DNA of 64,000 nucleotides from Arthrobacter sp. 9V. GTDB lineage: Bacteria; Actinomycetota; Actinomycetes; Actinomycetales; Micrococcaceae. Both the position numbers and the translations under genes were made by a program. Within the stretch, counting starts at the first letter, position 1. Every line of letters starts with the position of its first letter. Positions 7,979 to 16,218 of this stretch are shown piece after piece. The notes beneath the pieces were generated by a model. It did no database searches, was not told the DNA's origin, and saw only the letters and a list, made by a program, of their open reading frames with translations. Location of the stretch: positions 2,230,154-2,294,153 of the forward strand of contig NZ_LR732912.1 of assembly GCF_902506065.1 (NCBI RefSeq). The letters are read 5' to 3'.

Positions 7979-8590
7979 TCAGGTTTTCTTGATCAGGTCC
8001 ATGAAGCCTTGGAGATGTTCGGCCATGTCCACGGATTCGTCGTAGAGCCAACTCAGTTGAATCCCGTCAACCAGGGCTGTGATTTGCCGGGCCAGGACAG
8101 CCGGCGGGAAGCCTTCCCGAAGCCGTCCGGCGGCAAGTTCGCGTTCGAGTTCGGATTGAACCGAGTCTACGAAGTCCTGATTGCGCCGGAGCAGGAAGTG
8201 ATGGGCCGGGTGGTCGGGGCTGATGGCTTCGGCCCGCAGGGTTGCATCGAGGTGGATCACTCCGCGGATCCCGGCGTTGTGCCGCATGACGGCCGGCACC
8301 GTTTCGAGGAGCCCCTTCTCACTGATGAGCTCTTGGCGCCACGGGCCTTCGCGTTCTTCGCGGAGGACCAGGACGGCCTCCAGCAGCGCTTCCTTACTCC
8401 CGAAGTGGTGGAGAAGTGCAGTGTGGCTGGTACCCACCGCCTCAGCGATTTGGCGGATGGAGAGGCCCAGATACCCCTTTTCGGCGAACACCCGGAAGGC
8501 TGCCTCCACCAATTCCGCGCGCTTCTTCGCGCCGTTCGCATAAGGGGCGCGCTTTCCCGTACGGCCCGGGCCGCGGGTTTCCTGATCCAT
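7979..8590 (-). CDS. TetR-family regulator of the flavonoid operon (proposed)
   Basis: 203 residues with an N-terminal TetR HTH (AELVEAAFRVFAEKGYLGLSIRQIAEAVGTSHTALLHHFGSKEALLEAV, about 24-72) and a helical C-terminal domain. ATG at 8590 has AAAGGAGG at ideal distance. It is divergent from the MFS/GH1/GH78/quercetinase operon and separated from it by 189 bp containing an inverted repeat. In Bacillus subtilis, TetR proteins (QdoR/LmrA) control the quercetinase gene and sense flavonoids. A similar role here is inference from position. Confidence 0.82.
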   Translation of the reverse strand: MDQETRGPGRTGKRAPYANGAKKRAELVEAAFRVFAEKGYLGLSIRQIAEAVGTSHTALLHHFGSKEALLEAVLVLREEREGPWRQELISEKGLLETVPAVMRHNAGIRGVIHLDATLRAEAISPDHPAHHFLLRRNQDFVDSVQSELERELAAGRLREGFPPAVLARQITALVDGIQLSWLYDESVDMAEHLQGFMDLIKKT

Positions 8591-8614
8591 AGGTAGACCT
8601 CCTTTGAACGAGGC

Positions 8615-8640
8615 TACCAAGTTTCCTTTCCACTTTGGTA
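8615..8640. promoter_or_regulatory. Candidate operator between TetR and the flavonoid operon
   Basis: TACCAAGT and ACTTTGGTA form an inverted repeat with one bulged base around a pyrimidine-rich 9-bp spacer. It lies 25 bp upstream of the TetR start and 140 bp upstream of the divergent MFS gene. The position fits a TetR site; the bulge makes it less certain. Confidence 0.4.
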
Positions 8641-8779
8641 AAGAAATCTGCACGAAACTATTCCAATGTGGTCAAAGTTTAGTTAACGTTGCAGGAAGAC
8701 ATCACGGGTCGGTCCGTCAACGGCCCGCATTACCGGTCACAAGGAGCCAACGGTGGCTCTGGTCCAAAGGAGGATTCTC

Positions 8780-10084
8780 ATGGGTGACCCCACAGCTCAC
8801 GTCATTGAAACAGCCCAAGCGCAACAGCAACCACAGCAACAGCAGCCACAAGCGCAACAACAGCTACAGCCACTGTCCAGCAAAAAGACCATGGCGTTGG
8901 TCCTCATCGCCGCACTGGGCATGTACATCATGAGCCTGACCCTGGGCACAGCACTCTCCCTGCGCCTGGCAGCAGTAGACCCGGCAGCGAAGGAGACAAG
9001 CTATGGCATGGCCGTCTCCATCAGTTCGCTGCTCCTGCTCGTCACTATCCCGCTGACCGGAGCACTCTCTGATCGCACCGCGGGCAGGTTTGGCCGGCGT
9101 CGCCCATGGATCATTGGGGGGCTGGTCCCCGCATTGCTCGCCGCAGCTGTGATCGGCACCGCGCCCTCTACTCCGGTCATAGTCGCGGCCTACGTGGTTG
9201 CATTGGTCTCTGCCCAAGCTGCGTTCAACGCCTACGCGGTCATTCCCATTGAGGCCCTTCCGGACAACAAGCGGGCACGTGTGATGGGTGCCATGGGCAT
9301 GGCCGGTGCGCTGGCAATGTCCGCGGGGTCCTACCTCGCCGCCTGGCTGGTGGACGCGCCGCTGCTCATGATGTGCGTACCTGTTCTGTTGGCGCTCGTG
9401 TGCAGCATTCCGCTGCTGGTGCTCTACAAAGATCCGGCGAAAACCCGCGCCGAGCTGCCGCCCCTTGACCTCAAAGGCCTGGCGAAATCGTTCCTCGTAG
9501 ATCCACGGAAGCACCCCAACTTCGCGTGGGCCTGGGTTTCTCGATTCCTCGCCGGCATTGCCATGACTGCGCTGTTTGCCTACTTCATCTTCTTCCTGAT
9601 GGACGGGCTCGGCATGCCGATCGCCGAGGCCGGAAAGAGCGCCGGCCTGCTGACACTGATTTCGGCTCCCGTCAGTATCCTCTTCTTTACAGCCTCCGGC
9701 TGGCTCTCAGACAAAATCGGCCGCCGCAAGCCGTTCGTCATTGGCGCGGCGCTCCTCATGGCCACTGCATTGGTGCTCGGCGCCACGGCAACATCCTTCG
9801 AACAATTCATCGTGGCCTGGATCGTCTTCGCGATGGGTCAAGCGATGTATCTCACCGTTGACCTGGCCCTTTGCGCCGCTGTCCTCCCCGATGCCCGGGA
9901 CACCGGCAAGGACATGGCCGTCTTCAGCCTCGCCCTCAGCATCCCCAACATCATCGTCCCGGCCGCCGCCCCTGCGATCCTCGCTATCGGCAGCGGCCAC
10001 AACTACGGCTTCCTCTGGTCTGCAGCCGCCGCGCTCTGCGCCTTGGGAAGCATCACCGTCACGTTCATCAAGGGTGTCCGCTAA
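8780..10084 (+). CDS. MFS sugar/glycoside transporter
   Basis: 434 residues with an unusual Gln/Pro/Ala-rich N-terminal tail (about 12-37) followed by twelve predicted membrane helices. GALSDRTAGRFGRRRPWIIGG after helix 2 and SGWLSDKIGRRKPFVIG after helix 8 are the two MFS motif A copies. ATG at 8780 has AAAGGAGG 6 nt upstream. It is the first gene of an operon with beta-glucosidase, rhamnosidase and quercetinase, separated by 46-, 50- and 83-bp gaps. Uptake of flavonoid glycosides or released sugars is therefore the natural inference. Export of toxic aglycone is the alternative. Confidence 0.85.
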   Translation: MGDPTAHVIETAQAQQQPQQQQPQAQQQLQPLSSKKTMALVLIAALGMYIMSLTLGTALSLRLAAVDPAAKETSYGMAVSISSLLLLVTIPLTGALSDRTAGRFGRRRPWIIGGLVPALLAAAVIGTAPSTPVIVAAYVVALVSAQAAFNAYAVIPIEALPDNKRARVMGAMGMAGALAMSAGSYLAAWLVDAPLLMMCVPVLLALVCSIPLLVLYKDPAKTRAELPPLDLKGLAKSFLVDPRKHPNFAWAWVSRFLAGIAMTALFAYFIFFLMDGLGMPIAEAGKSAGLLTLISAPVSILFFTASGWLSDKIGRRKPFVIGAALLMATALVLGATATSFEQFIVAWIVFAMGQAMYLTVDLALCAAVLPDARDTGKDMAVFSLALSIPNIIVPAAAPAILAIGSGHNYGFLWSAAAALCALGSITVTFIKGVR

Positions 10085-10130
10085 ACAGCGGACTGCCTAT
10101 CCAGACAAACAGACACATAAAGGAACCTCC

Positions 10131-11420
10131 ATGACCACCTCCCAGTCTTTCCCCGTCGGCTTCCTCTGGGGAGTCGCAACCGCCGCCCACCAAGTTGAAG
10201 GGAACAACGTCAACAGCGACACGTGGCTCCTGGAGCAATTGCCCGGCACCATCTTCGCCGAGCCCTCCGGCGACGCGATCGACCACTACCACCGCTACCG
10301 CGAGGACATTGCACTCATTGCGAGCCTCGGATTCACCACCTACCGGTTCTCCCTGGAGTGGGCACGGATCGAACCGGAGGAAGGCCAATTTTCGACGGCG
10401 GCCCTGAACCACTACCGCCGCGTGCTGGAAGTATGCCACGAGCATGGCCTGACGCCGGTTGTCACGTTCCATCACTTCACCTCGCCGGTGTGGCTGCTTG
10501 CCGCCGGCGGCTGGGAGGATGCAGCGACGCCGGAACGCTTCGGCCGCTACTGCGATCGCGTTACCGAGCACCTCGGCGACCTGATCGGCGTCGCCTGCAC
10601 GCTCAATGAACCAAACCTTCCCTGGCTGCTGAAAGAAATCGGCATTGGTGGCGGTCCTGCGGAAAGCCGCGGTCAAGTACCCATCTGGGCGGCAGCTGCG
10701 GAGCACCTCAACATCGAGGCAGCGAGGGTTGCCCCGTTCCAATTCACCGTCTCCGAGGCAGGCTTCGAGGTGAAGCTCGCAGCACATCACGCCGCTCGCA
10801 ACGCCATCAAGACCCGTTATCCCGAGCTCATGGTGGGATGGACGCTGGCCAACACCGACATTCATGCCGCAGCTGGTGGGGAAGCCAACGCTGACCGTAT
10901 CCGCCGCGAAGTTAACGAGCGCTTCCTGGAAGCTTCCCGGGGAGATGACTTTGTGGGCATCCAGACCTACGGCCGCACCGTGTTTGGAGCCGAAGGTCTT
11001 GTCCATGCCGGGGACGGCGTGCCCACTAATCAGATGGGCGAGGAGATCTATCCGGAGGGCTTGGAAGCGACCATCCGCGAAGCTGCGCGGATTGCGGAGA
11101 TCCCCGTGATCGTCACGGAGAATGGCCTGGCAACCGAGGACGACACCCAGCGTTTGGACTACCTCCGCACGGCAGTTGCCGGCGTCGCGTCCTGCTTGGC
11201 TGACGGCATTGATGTCCGTGGCTACATCGCATGGACCGCGTTCGACAACTTCGAGTGGATCTTCGGATACGTTCCCAAGTTTGGACTGATAGCAGTGGAC
11301 CGGACCACGCAGGAGCGAACCCCCAAGCCCAGTGCCTACTGGCTGGGCGGCGTAGCGCAGAACAACGGCGGATCCCTTGAGGTCACCGATTCCGCTTCCC
11401 TCCTCAACCAGCCTGCCTAG
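10131..11420 (+). CDS. GH1 beta-glucosidase
   Basis: 429 residues, a complete single-domain glycoside hydrolase family 1 barrel. FLWGVATAAHQVEG at 11-24 is the N-terminal GH1 signature. TLNEPN carries the acid/base Glu160 and VTENGLA the nucleophile Glu330. The C-terminal WTAFDNFEW(I)FGY(V)PKFGLIAVD is the aglycone/sugar-6-OH loop. No signal peptide is present, so it works in the cytoplasm. In this operon it would remove the glucose of a flavonol glucoside, for example isoquercitrin left after rhamnose removal. ATG follows AAAGGAACCTCC. Confidence 0.93.
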   Translation: MTTSQSFPVGFLWGVATAAHQVEGNNVNSDTWLLEQLPGTIFAEPSGDAIDHYHRYREDIALIASLGFTTYRFSLEWARIEPEEGQFSTAALNHYRRVLEVCHEHGLTPVVTFHHFTSPVWLLAAGGWEDAATPERFGRYCDRVTEHLGDLIGVACTLNEPNLPWLLKEIGIGGGPAESRGQVPIWAAAAEHLNIEAARVAPFQFTVSEAGFEVKLAAHHAARNAIKTRYPELMVGWTLANTDIHAAAGGEANADRIRREVNERFLEASRGDDFVGIQTYGRTVFGAEGLVHAGDGVPTNQMGEEIYPEGLEATIREAARIAEIPVIVTENGLATEDDTQRLDYLRTAVAGVASCLADGIDVRGYIAWTAFDNFEWIFGYVPKFGLIAVDRTTQERTPKPSAYWLGGVAQNNGGSLEVTDSASLLNQPA

Positions 11421-11470
11421 CACTGCCCACCTGAGTACGCACCCAAAGCCCTGATACTGGAGATCACCTG

Positions 11471-13750
11471 ATGACTACCTGGCACGCGCGCATGATTGCT
11501 GCGGACACCGACTTTGACGGCGCACCGCTGCTTCGCGGCGAGTTCCGTCTTGACGACAGCCACGGCGACGTTGAGTCCGCCACTCTGTTCCTCTCCGCGC
11601 TTGGCGTGGTGGAGGCATGGGTCAATGGCCGCCGGGCCTCGGAAGACCTGCTCACTCCGGGCTGGTCCAGTTATGAATGGCGGGTCCGTTACAGCGAGCT
11701 CGACGTGACCGAAATGGTAGCCACAACCACCGTCATTGGGCTCGCTCTCGGAAACGGATGGTACCGGGGCCGGCTGGCGTGGTCGGGGGGTTCGAAGTAC
11801 TACGGCCATGAGCTCGGCGCGTTCGCTGAACTCCGGGTCAGGTTTACCGATGGCTACGAGCAAGTCATCGGAACGGACGAATCGTGGACGGCCGGCCCGT
11901 CGGCCACCACGGCCAACGACTTATACGACGGACAGTCCATTGATGCCCGGCGTTTTTCCGATGCCTGGTTGTCCCCCGGCTTCTCCTCCTCTGAATGGTC
12001 GGCCGCCAAAGTGCTCGACGACGACCTCAGCCGCCTTGAGCCATACATCGGCCCTCCCGTGCGACGCCAGATGGAACTGCAGCCGGTAAAGGTATGGACA
12101 TCCCCCGCAGGTAAGGTGCTGGTGGACTTCGGCCAGAACCTGGTTGGCTGGGTCCGGGCCACGGTTACCGGGCCCTCGGGTCAGGTAGTGACGGTACGTC
12201 ACGCGGAGGTACTGGAAGAAAACGAGCTGGGTACCCGCCCCCTCCGCTCGGCGGAAGCGACTGACCGCTTCACGTTGTCCGGCGGAGAAGATGTTTTTGA
12301 GCCGACACTGACTTTTCACGGTTTCCGCTACGCCGAGGTTGAGGGGTGGCCAGGCGGCGCCGATTCCCTTCGCGACGGCGGCGGCCTGACCGCCGTCGTC
12401 ATCAGTTCGGACATGAAGCGGATCGGTTCCTTCCAGACGTCCAACCCGCTGCTGAACCGCCTGCACGAGAACGCAGTGTGGGGTATGCGCGGCAACTTCG
12501 TGGACGTTCCCACGGACTGCCCGCAGCGCGACGAGCGGTTGGGCTGGACCGGTGATCTTTCTGCCTTCGCACCCAGCGCGGCGTTCTTGTTCGATAGCCG
12601 CGACTTCCTGAGGGATTGGCTGCGCGACCTGGCGCTGGAACAAAAGCGTGACGATGATTTGGTGCCGTTCGTGGTCCCCAACGTCCTGAAGTACATCGAA
12701 CAGCCTGCCGAGTTCGGCGCTCCGGACAGCGCAGCGGTCTGGAGCGATGCCGCAGTGTGGGTTCCGTGGGCCCTCTGGACTGCGTACGGGGACAAGCGCG
12801 TGCTGGAGGAGCAATTCGAGTCCATGACCGGGCATGCCCGTCGGCTTCGGAACAAGCTCTCCCCTAACGGTTTGTGGGACACCGGTTTCCAGTTTGGAGA
12901 CTGGCTTGATCCCGACGCCTCGCCGGACCAGCCATGGGCCGCCAAAGCTGACAAGCATGTGGTGGCGACGCTGTGTGCGTTCCGGACGGCGTCGTTGGTG
13001 GCCGCTACCGCAGCGGTCCTCGGGAATGAGGCCGCTTCAACTGAGTTCGGGGACATGGCATATGCGCTCCGAACCTCGTTCGCGGAGCACTACATCTCTG
13101 ATGGGGTCATCCTTAGCGATTGCACAACTGTCTATGCGCTGGCCATCGTGTTCGGAATCCTTAATGACAGTGACAGGGAGTTCGCCGGTGAACGGCTCGC
13201 GGAACTGGTGGCAAAGTCAGGGTTCCGGATCTCTACCGGCTTTGCCGGCACACCGTTTGTCACCGATGCACTCACGGATACAGGACACCTCGAAGAGGCT
13301 TACAGATTGTTGCTCCAAACCGAAAACCCGTCCTGGCTGTATTCGGTAAGCATGGGTGCCACCACGATCTGGGAGCGCTGGGACTCGATGCTGCCCGACG
13401 GCACGATTAACCCCGGCGAAATGACCAGCTTCAACCACTACGCGCTGGGCGCCGTGGTGGATTGGATGCACAGGACCATCGGCGGAATTGCACCGCTGGA
13501 ACCGGGATACCGGCGCATCCTCATGGCCCCCAGGCCCGGAGGCGGATTGGAATGGGCGCAGTGCAGTCTGGAAACCCCGCTGGGATTGGCTTCGGTGAGG
13601 TGGGAGCTCGTTAACGGACGCCTCGAAGTCTCGGCCACTGTGCCGGATGGCAGCGAAGCCGTCCTCCGGCTTCCCGGCAGCGAGGATGAAATTGTTGGGT
13701 CGGGCCGGCACAGCCGGAGCGTGCGCCCCGCAGAGCTCACCTTCCAATGA
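11471..13750 (+). CDS. GH78 alpha-L-rhamnosidase
   Basis: 759 residues with the GH78 architecture. An N-terminal beta-sandwich (ATLFLSALGVVEAWVNGRRASEDLLTPGW...) is followed by a second sandwich with DLYDGQSIDAR and VLVDFGQNLVGWVR, an (alpha/alpha)6 catalytic barrel and a C-terminal sandwich. The barrel starts with DCPQRDERLGWTGD at about 349-362, where Glu355 matches the general acid of characterised GH78 enzymes. There is no signal peptide. It removes terminal alpha-L-rhamnose, and next to GH1 and quercetinase the likely substrate is rutin or a similar rhamnoglucoside. GGAG lies 8 nt before the ATG. Confidence 0.93.
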   Translation: MTTWHARMIAADTDFDGAPLLRGEFRLDDSHGDVESATLFLSALGVVEAWVNGRRASEDLLTPGWSSYEWRVRYSELDVTEMVATTTVIGLALGNGWYRGRLAWSGGSKYYGHELGAFAELRVRFTDGYEQVIGTDESWTAGPSATTANDLYDGQSIDARRFSDAWLSPGFSSSEWSAAKVLDDDLSRLEPYIGPPVRRQMELQPVKVWTSPAGKVLVDFGQNLVGWVRATVTGPSGQVVTVRHAEVLEENELGTRPLRSAEATDRFTLSGGEDVFEPTLTFHGFRYAEVEGWPGGADSLRDGGGLTAVVISSDMKRIGSFQTSNPLLNRLHENAVWGMRGNFVDVPTDCPQRDERLGWTGDLSAFAPSAAFLFDSRDFLRDWLRDLALEQKRDDDLVPFVVPNVLKYIEQPAEFGAPDSAAVWSDAAVWVPWALWTAYGDKRVLEEQFESMTGHARRLRNKLSPNGLWDTGFQFGDWLDPDASPDQPWAAKADKHVVATLCAFRTASLVAATAAVLGNEAASTEFGDMAYALRTSFAEHYISDGVILSDCTTVYALAIVFGILNDSDREFAGERLAELVAKSGFRISTGFAGTPFVTDALTDTGHLEEAYRLLLQTENPSWLYSVSMGATTIWERWDSMLPDGTINPGEMTSFNHYALGAVVDWMHRTIGGIAPLEPGYRRILMAPRPGGGLEWAQCSLETPLGLASVRWELVNGRLEVSATVPDGSEAVLRLPGSEDEIVGSGRHSRSVRPAELTFQ

Positions 13751-13833
13751 TTGAAATCACCGCTCCGCGCCACGGGTGCAATGAGCAAAGCTACTAACAG
13801 GCACACAGTCCGACGAAGGAAAGAAGGAACCAC

Positions 13834-14901
13834 ATGTCCCTCAGCGTCGAGGAAATCAACAAAGCACTCCCCCTGTCCAATACGCTCCCGGGCGAAGCGG
13901 TCCCTTACTACATGGCCTCCGGTGAGGGCATCCGTTATGAGGTCAACGGCCAGCTGGTCACCGTGATCGCCCGGGCAGCGGACACGGGAGGGATCTTCAG
14001 TGCAGCCTATATCTCGGGCGGCATGGGAGCGGAGTCTGCCTTTGTCACCCACGCAATCGAACACAAAACCCTGTACGTCTTCGACGGAATCCTCCACGTC
14101 TGGCTGCCTGGCGAAAGCCGCATCCTGACTCCGGGAGACTCCGTGGTCATTCCCCCCGGCACCCCGCACGCATACCGGATGGCCAGCCACTACACGCGGT
14201 TCCTCAACTGGATGACGCCCGGTGGCGCAGAAGCGTACTACGAACGCGTAGGCGCGCCTGTCAACTCCCACGTTCCACCCGCACACGCAGGCCACAAGCT
14301 GACCATCCAGGAGCAGGAAGAAGTGGGCGCCGAATTCGGTCTCACCTTCCCTGACCTCGAACGCGTCCAGCCCGGCTTCCAACAGAACGCCGGCCTGCCG
14401 GCATCGCTGAGCCCGTACTTCCTCAGTGCAGGCGAAGGCGAACGGCTTGTCAGTTACCAGACCATGTTCTCCTACCTTTCAAGGCCGCAGAACACGGGCG
14501 ATACCTACTTCGCCGTTCACACCAAGGGTGCCAAATCCCCTTACATCCCGCTGCATTTCCACTCCGAGCACACCGAGAACTTCCTCTGTACCGAGGGCCG
14601 CATGTGGCTCTACGCCAACGGACGGGAAATGCTGCTGACCAAGGGTGACTTTGTCCATGCCCCCGCCGGCACCATCCATTCCTTCGCCTTCGACGCCCAC
14701 AACACCCAAATGGTTGGCTTCTTGACGCCATCAGTGTTCAACGGCTTCTTCGAGTACTTCAACAAGCCCACGGAAGACTACATCTACACCGAGGGCGGTG
14801 AGCCCTACATGGACGTGGAAGGGTTCGGTCGGGCCCAGGCTGAAATGGACCTGACAGTGGTTGGTCCTCCTCCGCAGCGCCGGGTGGCTTTGGACATCTA
14901 G
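13834..14901 (+). CDS. Quercetin 2,3-dioxygenase (bicupin)
   Basis: 355 residues forming two cupin domains, as in Bacillus QdoI. This enzyme opens the central ring of quercetin with O2, releasing CO and a depside (2-protocatechuoylphloroglucinol carboxylate). The C-terminal cupin has the canonical metal set His241, His243, Glu248 and His282 (IPLHFHSEHTENF ... GTIHSF). The N-terminal cupin is atypical: VTHAIEHKT at 71-79 and GTPHAY at 109-114, so its HxHxxxxE motif is altered. The Shine-Dalgarno AAGGAAAGAAGG lies before the ATG. It is the last gene of the operon, followed by a strong terminator. Confidence 0.92.
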   Translation: MSLSVEEINKALPLSNTLPGEAVPYYMASGEGIRYEVNGQLVTVIARAADTGGIFSAAYISGGMGAESAFVTHAIEHKTLYVFDGILHVWLPGESRILTPGDSVVIPPGTPHAYRMASHYTRFLNWMTPGGAEAYYERVGAPVNSHVPPAHAGHKLTIQEQEEVGAEFGLTFPDLERVQPGFQQNAGLPASLSPYFLSAGEGERLVSYQTMFSYLSRPQNTGDTYFAVHTKGAKSPYIPLHFHSEHTENFLCTEGRMWLYANGREMLLTKGDFVHAPAGTIHSFAFDAHNTQMVGFLTPSVFNGFFEYFNKPTEDYIYTEGGEPYMDVEGFGRAQAEMDLTVVGPPPQRRVALDI

Positions 14902-14922
14902 CAGTCGCAGCGCATGCACAAC

Positions 14923-14963
14923 GAAGAAGGCCCGGATCCTGTGAAAGGATCCGGGCCTTCTTC
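14923..14963. terminator. Bidirectional Rho-independent terminator
   Basis: A perfect 17-bp inverted repeat starting GAAGAAGGCCCGGATCC surrounds a 7-nt loop. It lies 22 bp after the quercetinase stop and 17 bp after the DUF3500 stop on the other strand. CTTTTCG follows on the plus strand. It serves two converging catabolic operons. Confidence 0.9.
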
Positions 14964-14979
14964 CTTTTCGTCTACCCGG

Positions 14980-16218
14980 TTATCCGGGAATGGCTGCTTT
15001 GACCAGGGCACGGCCGTAGTCGTTGCCGTTGGGGGTGCGGACTACGGTGTGCATGTGGAACGGGGCGGGTTCGTCGTTGTCAAGGAAAACGCCGGTGTGG
15101 TGGTCCAGCTCAAGGATGACCACGGGGCTCTGGATGCGGAAGTAGAAGGCCTCCTCGCCTTTCCAACCGCCAATCCATGAGAAGTAGGTCTCCCCATAGT
15201 GCGCCTGGATCTCACGGATCCGGGCAGCTCGTGGTCCAGAGGGCAGGTAGGCGATGGAGTCCTCCACGATGTTGTCCAGCAGGGACACCGCCGCAGCCGG
15301 CATCGAACTGACCAGGATGCCCTCATAGGGAATGACCCTGTTGTCCTGGAAGCAGCCCGCCAGGTGCCGTTCGTCCCCGGGATGCAGGCGCCCCTCGGGC
15401 ATGGAGGGGTCCTGCATGCGCTCGAATATCACAGCCTCGGCACGGAGCGCCTCCGGCAGGGCATCCATCAGTTCCCGCGCCCACTGAATGCGTTCTTTGA
15501 AGACCTTGACGCCCTGGTGAGGGCCGGCGTCGATCCCGTCCGGTTCAGCACCCAAAAAAACCGGTGAGATGACCAGCCGGCTTCCAACCACAAGGCAGTT
15601 CAGTGCCACATGGTGGCCGAACAGCTGCCAGCCCCAAGGTTCGGTTTCGGAAGGGTCTCCGTAGAGCGCAAAGTTGTAGCTGAACTCGTTCATGAGCAGC
15701 GGCAAGTCCACCAGATCACCAAGGAAGCCGTTGATCCTCATCAGATTCCGTGCCAAAGCGTAACCCTCGGCGCTGAGGCTGGCCTCAACTACAGCCAAGG
15801 CAGCTTCCCTGACGGCAACGTCCAGCTGATCCAGGCGCAGTCCGGTGTCATGCTGCATGAATTCGGGGTTGGCCCAGCTTTGCCATTCGTAAGCGTCCAC
15901 GGCGTAAGTCAGCCGCTCGCGCTGCGCCGGGCCCAGCAACGCAAGCAGCTTCTCCGCGGCAGCAACCATGTCCGACGTCGGAGCCTCCTCGCCGGGACGG
16001 GCTTCAGTTTGCGGGAACAAGCCTTCGCGCACCACACCATCGTTGGTCACGCCGGCAAACGGCGCCGGGTATAGCTTCTTCCAGCCCTCAATCATGGGAC
16101 CGGCGAAGGAATCGTCCTTGGCGGCTTCCGCGTAGGAGCGTGCATCCAGGCCGCGAAGTTTCGCTACCCGGGGATGCTCCGGCGCGTAAAGGTATTCACG
16201 AAATGACGGCGTCGGCAT
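14980..16218 (-). CDS. DUF3500 family protein
   Basis: 412 residues matching the DUF3500 family in its conserved C-terminal block: YFSWIGGWKGEEAFYFRIQSPVVILELDHHTGVFLDNDEPAPFHMHTVVRTPNGNDYG, given here in pieces YFSWIG, VILELDHHTG, PFHMHTVVRTPNGNDYG. These conserved His and Asp residues could form a metal or catalytic site, but the family has no established function known to me. ATG at 16218 has AAGGAGAG at good spacing and overlaps the upstream flavin monooxygenase by 23 bp. It is the last gene of the nine-gene operon, so a role in phenolic acid breakdown is inferred from context. Confidence 0.82.
   Translation of the reverse strand: MPTPSFREYLYAPEHPRVAKLRGLDARSYAEAAKDDSFAGPMIEGWKKLYPAPFAGVTNDGVVREGLFPQTEARPGEEAPTSDMVAAAEKLLALLGPAQRERLTYAVDAYEWQSWANPEFMQHDTGLRLDQLDVAVREAALAVVEASLSAEGYALARNLMRINGFLGDLVDLPLLMNEFSYNFALYGDPSETEPWGWQLFGHHVALNCLVVGSRLVISPVFLGAEPDGIDAGPHQGVKVFKERIQWARELMDALPEALRAEAVIFERMQDPSMPEGRLHPGDERHLAGCFQDNRVIPYEGILVSSMPAAAVSLLDNIVEDSIAYLPSGPRAARIREIQAHYGETYFSWIGGWKGEEAFYFRIQSPVVILELDHHTGVFLDNDEPAPFHMHTVVRTPNGNDYGRALVKAAIPG

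Noticed and set aside
10068..11423. A long open frame of about 450 codons antisense to the GH1 beta-glucosidase gene
   Set aside because: The sense strand encodes a complete GH1 enzyme with all motifs. The antisense protein has no recognisable fold, and such frames are common in high-GC DNA.
11921..12958. Long open frame antisense to the GH78 gene
   Set aside because: It is a shadow of the rhamnosidase coding pattern without a ribosome binding site or known motif.
13438..14382. Antisense frame over the rhamnosidase/quercetinase junction
   Set aside because: Spans the end of one clear gene and the start of another, with no support of its own.
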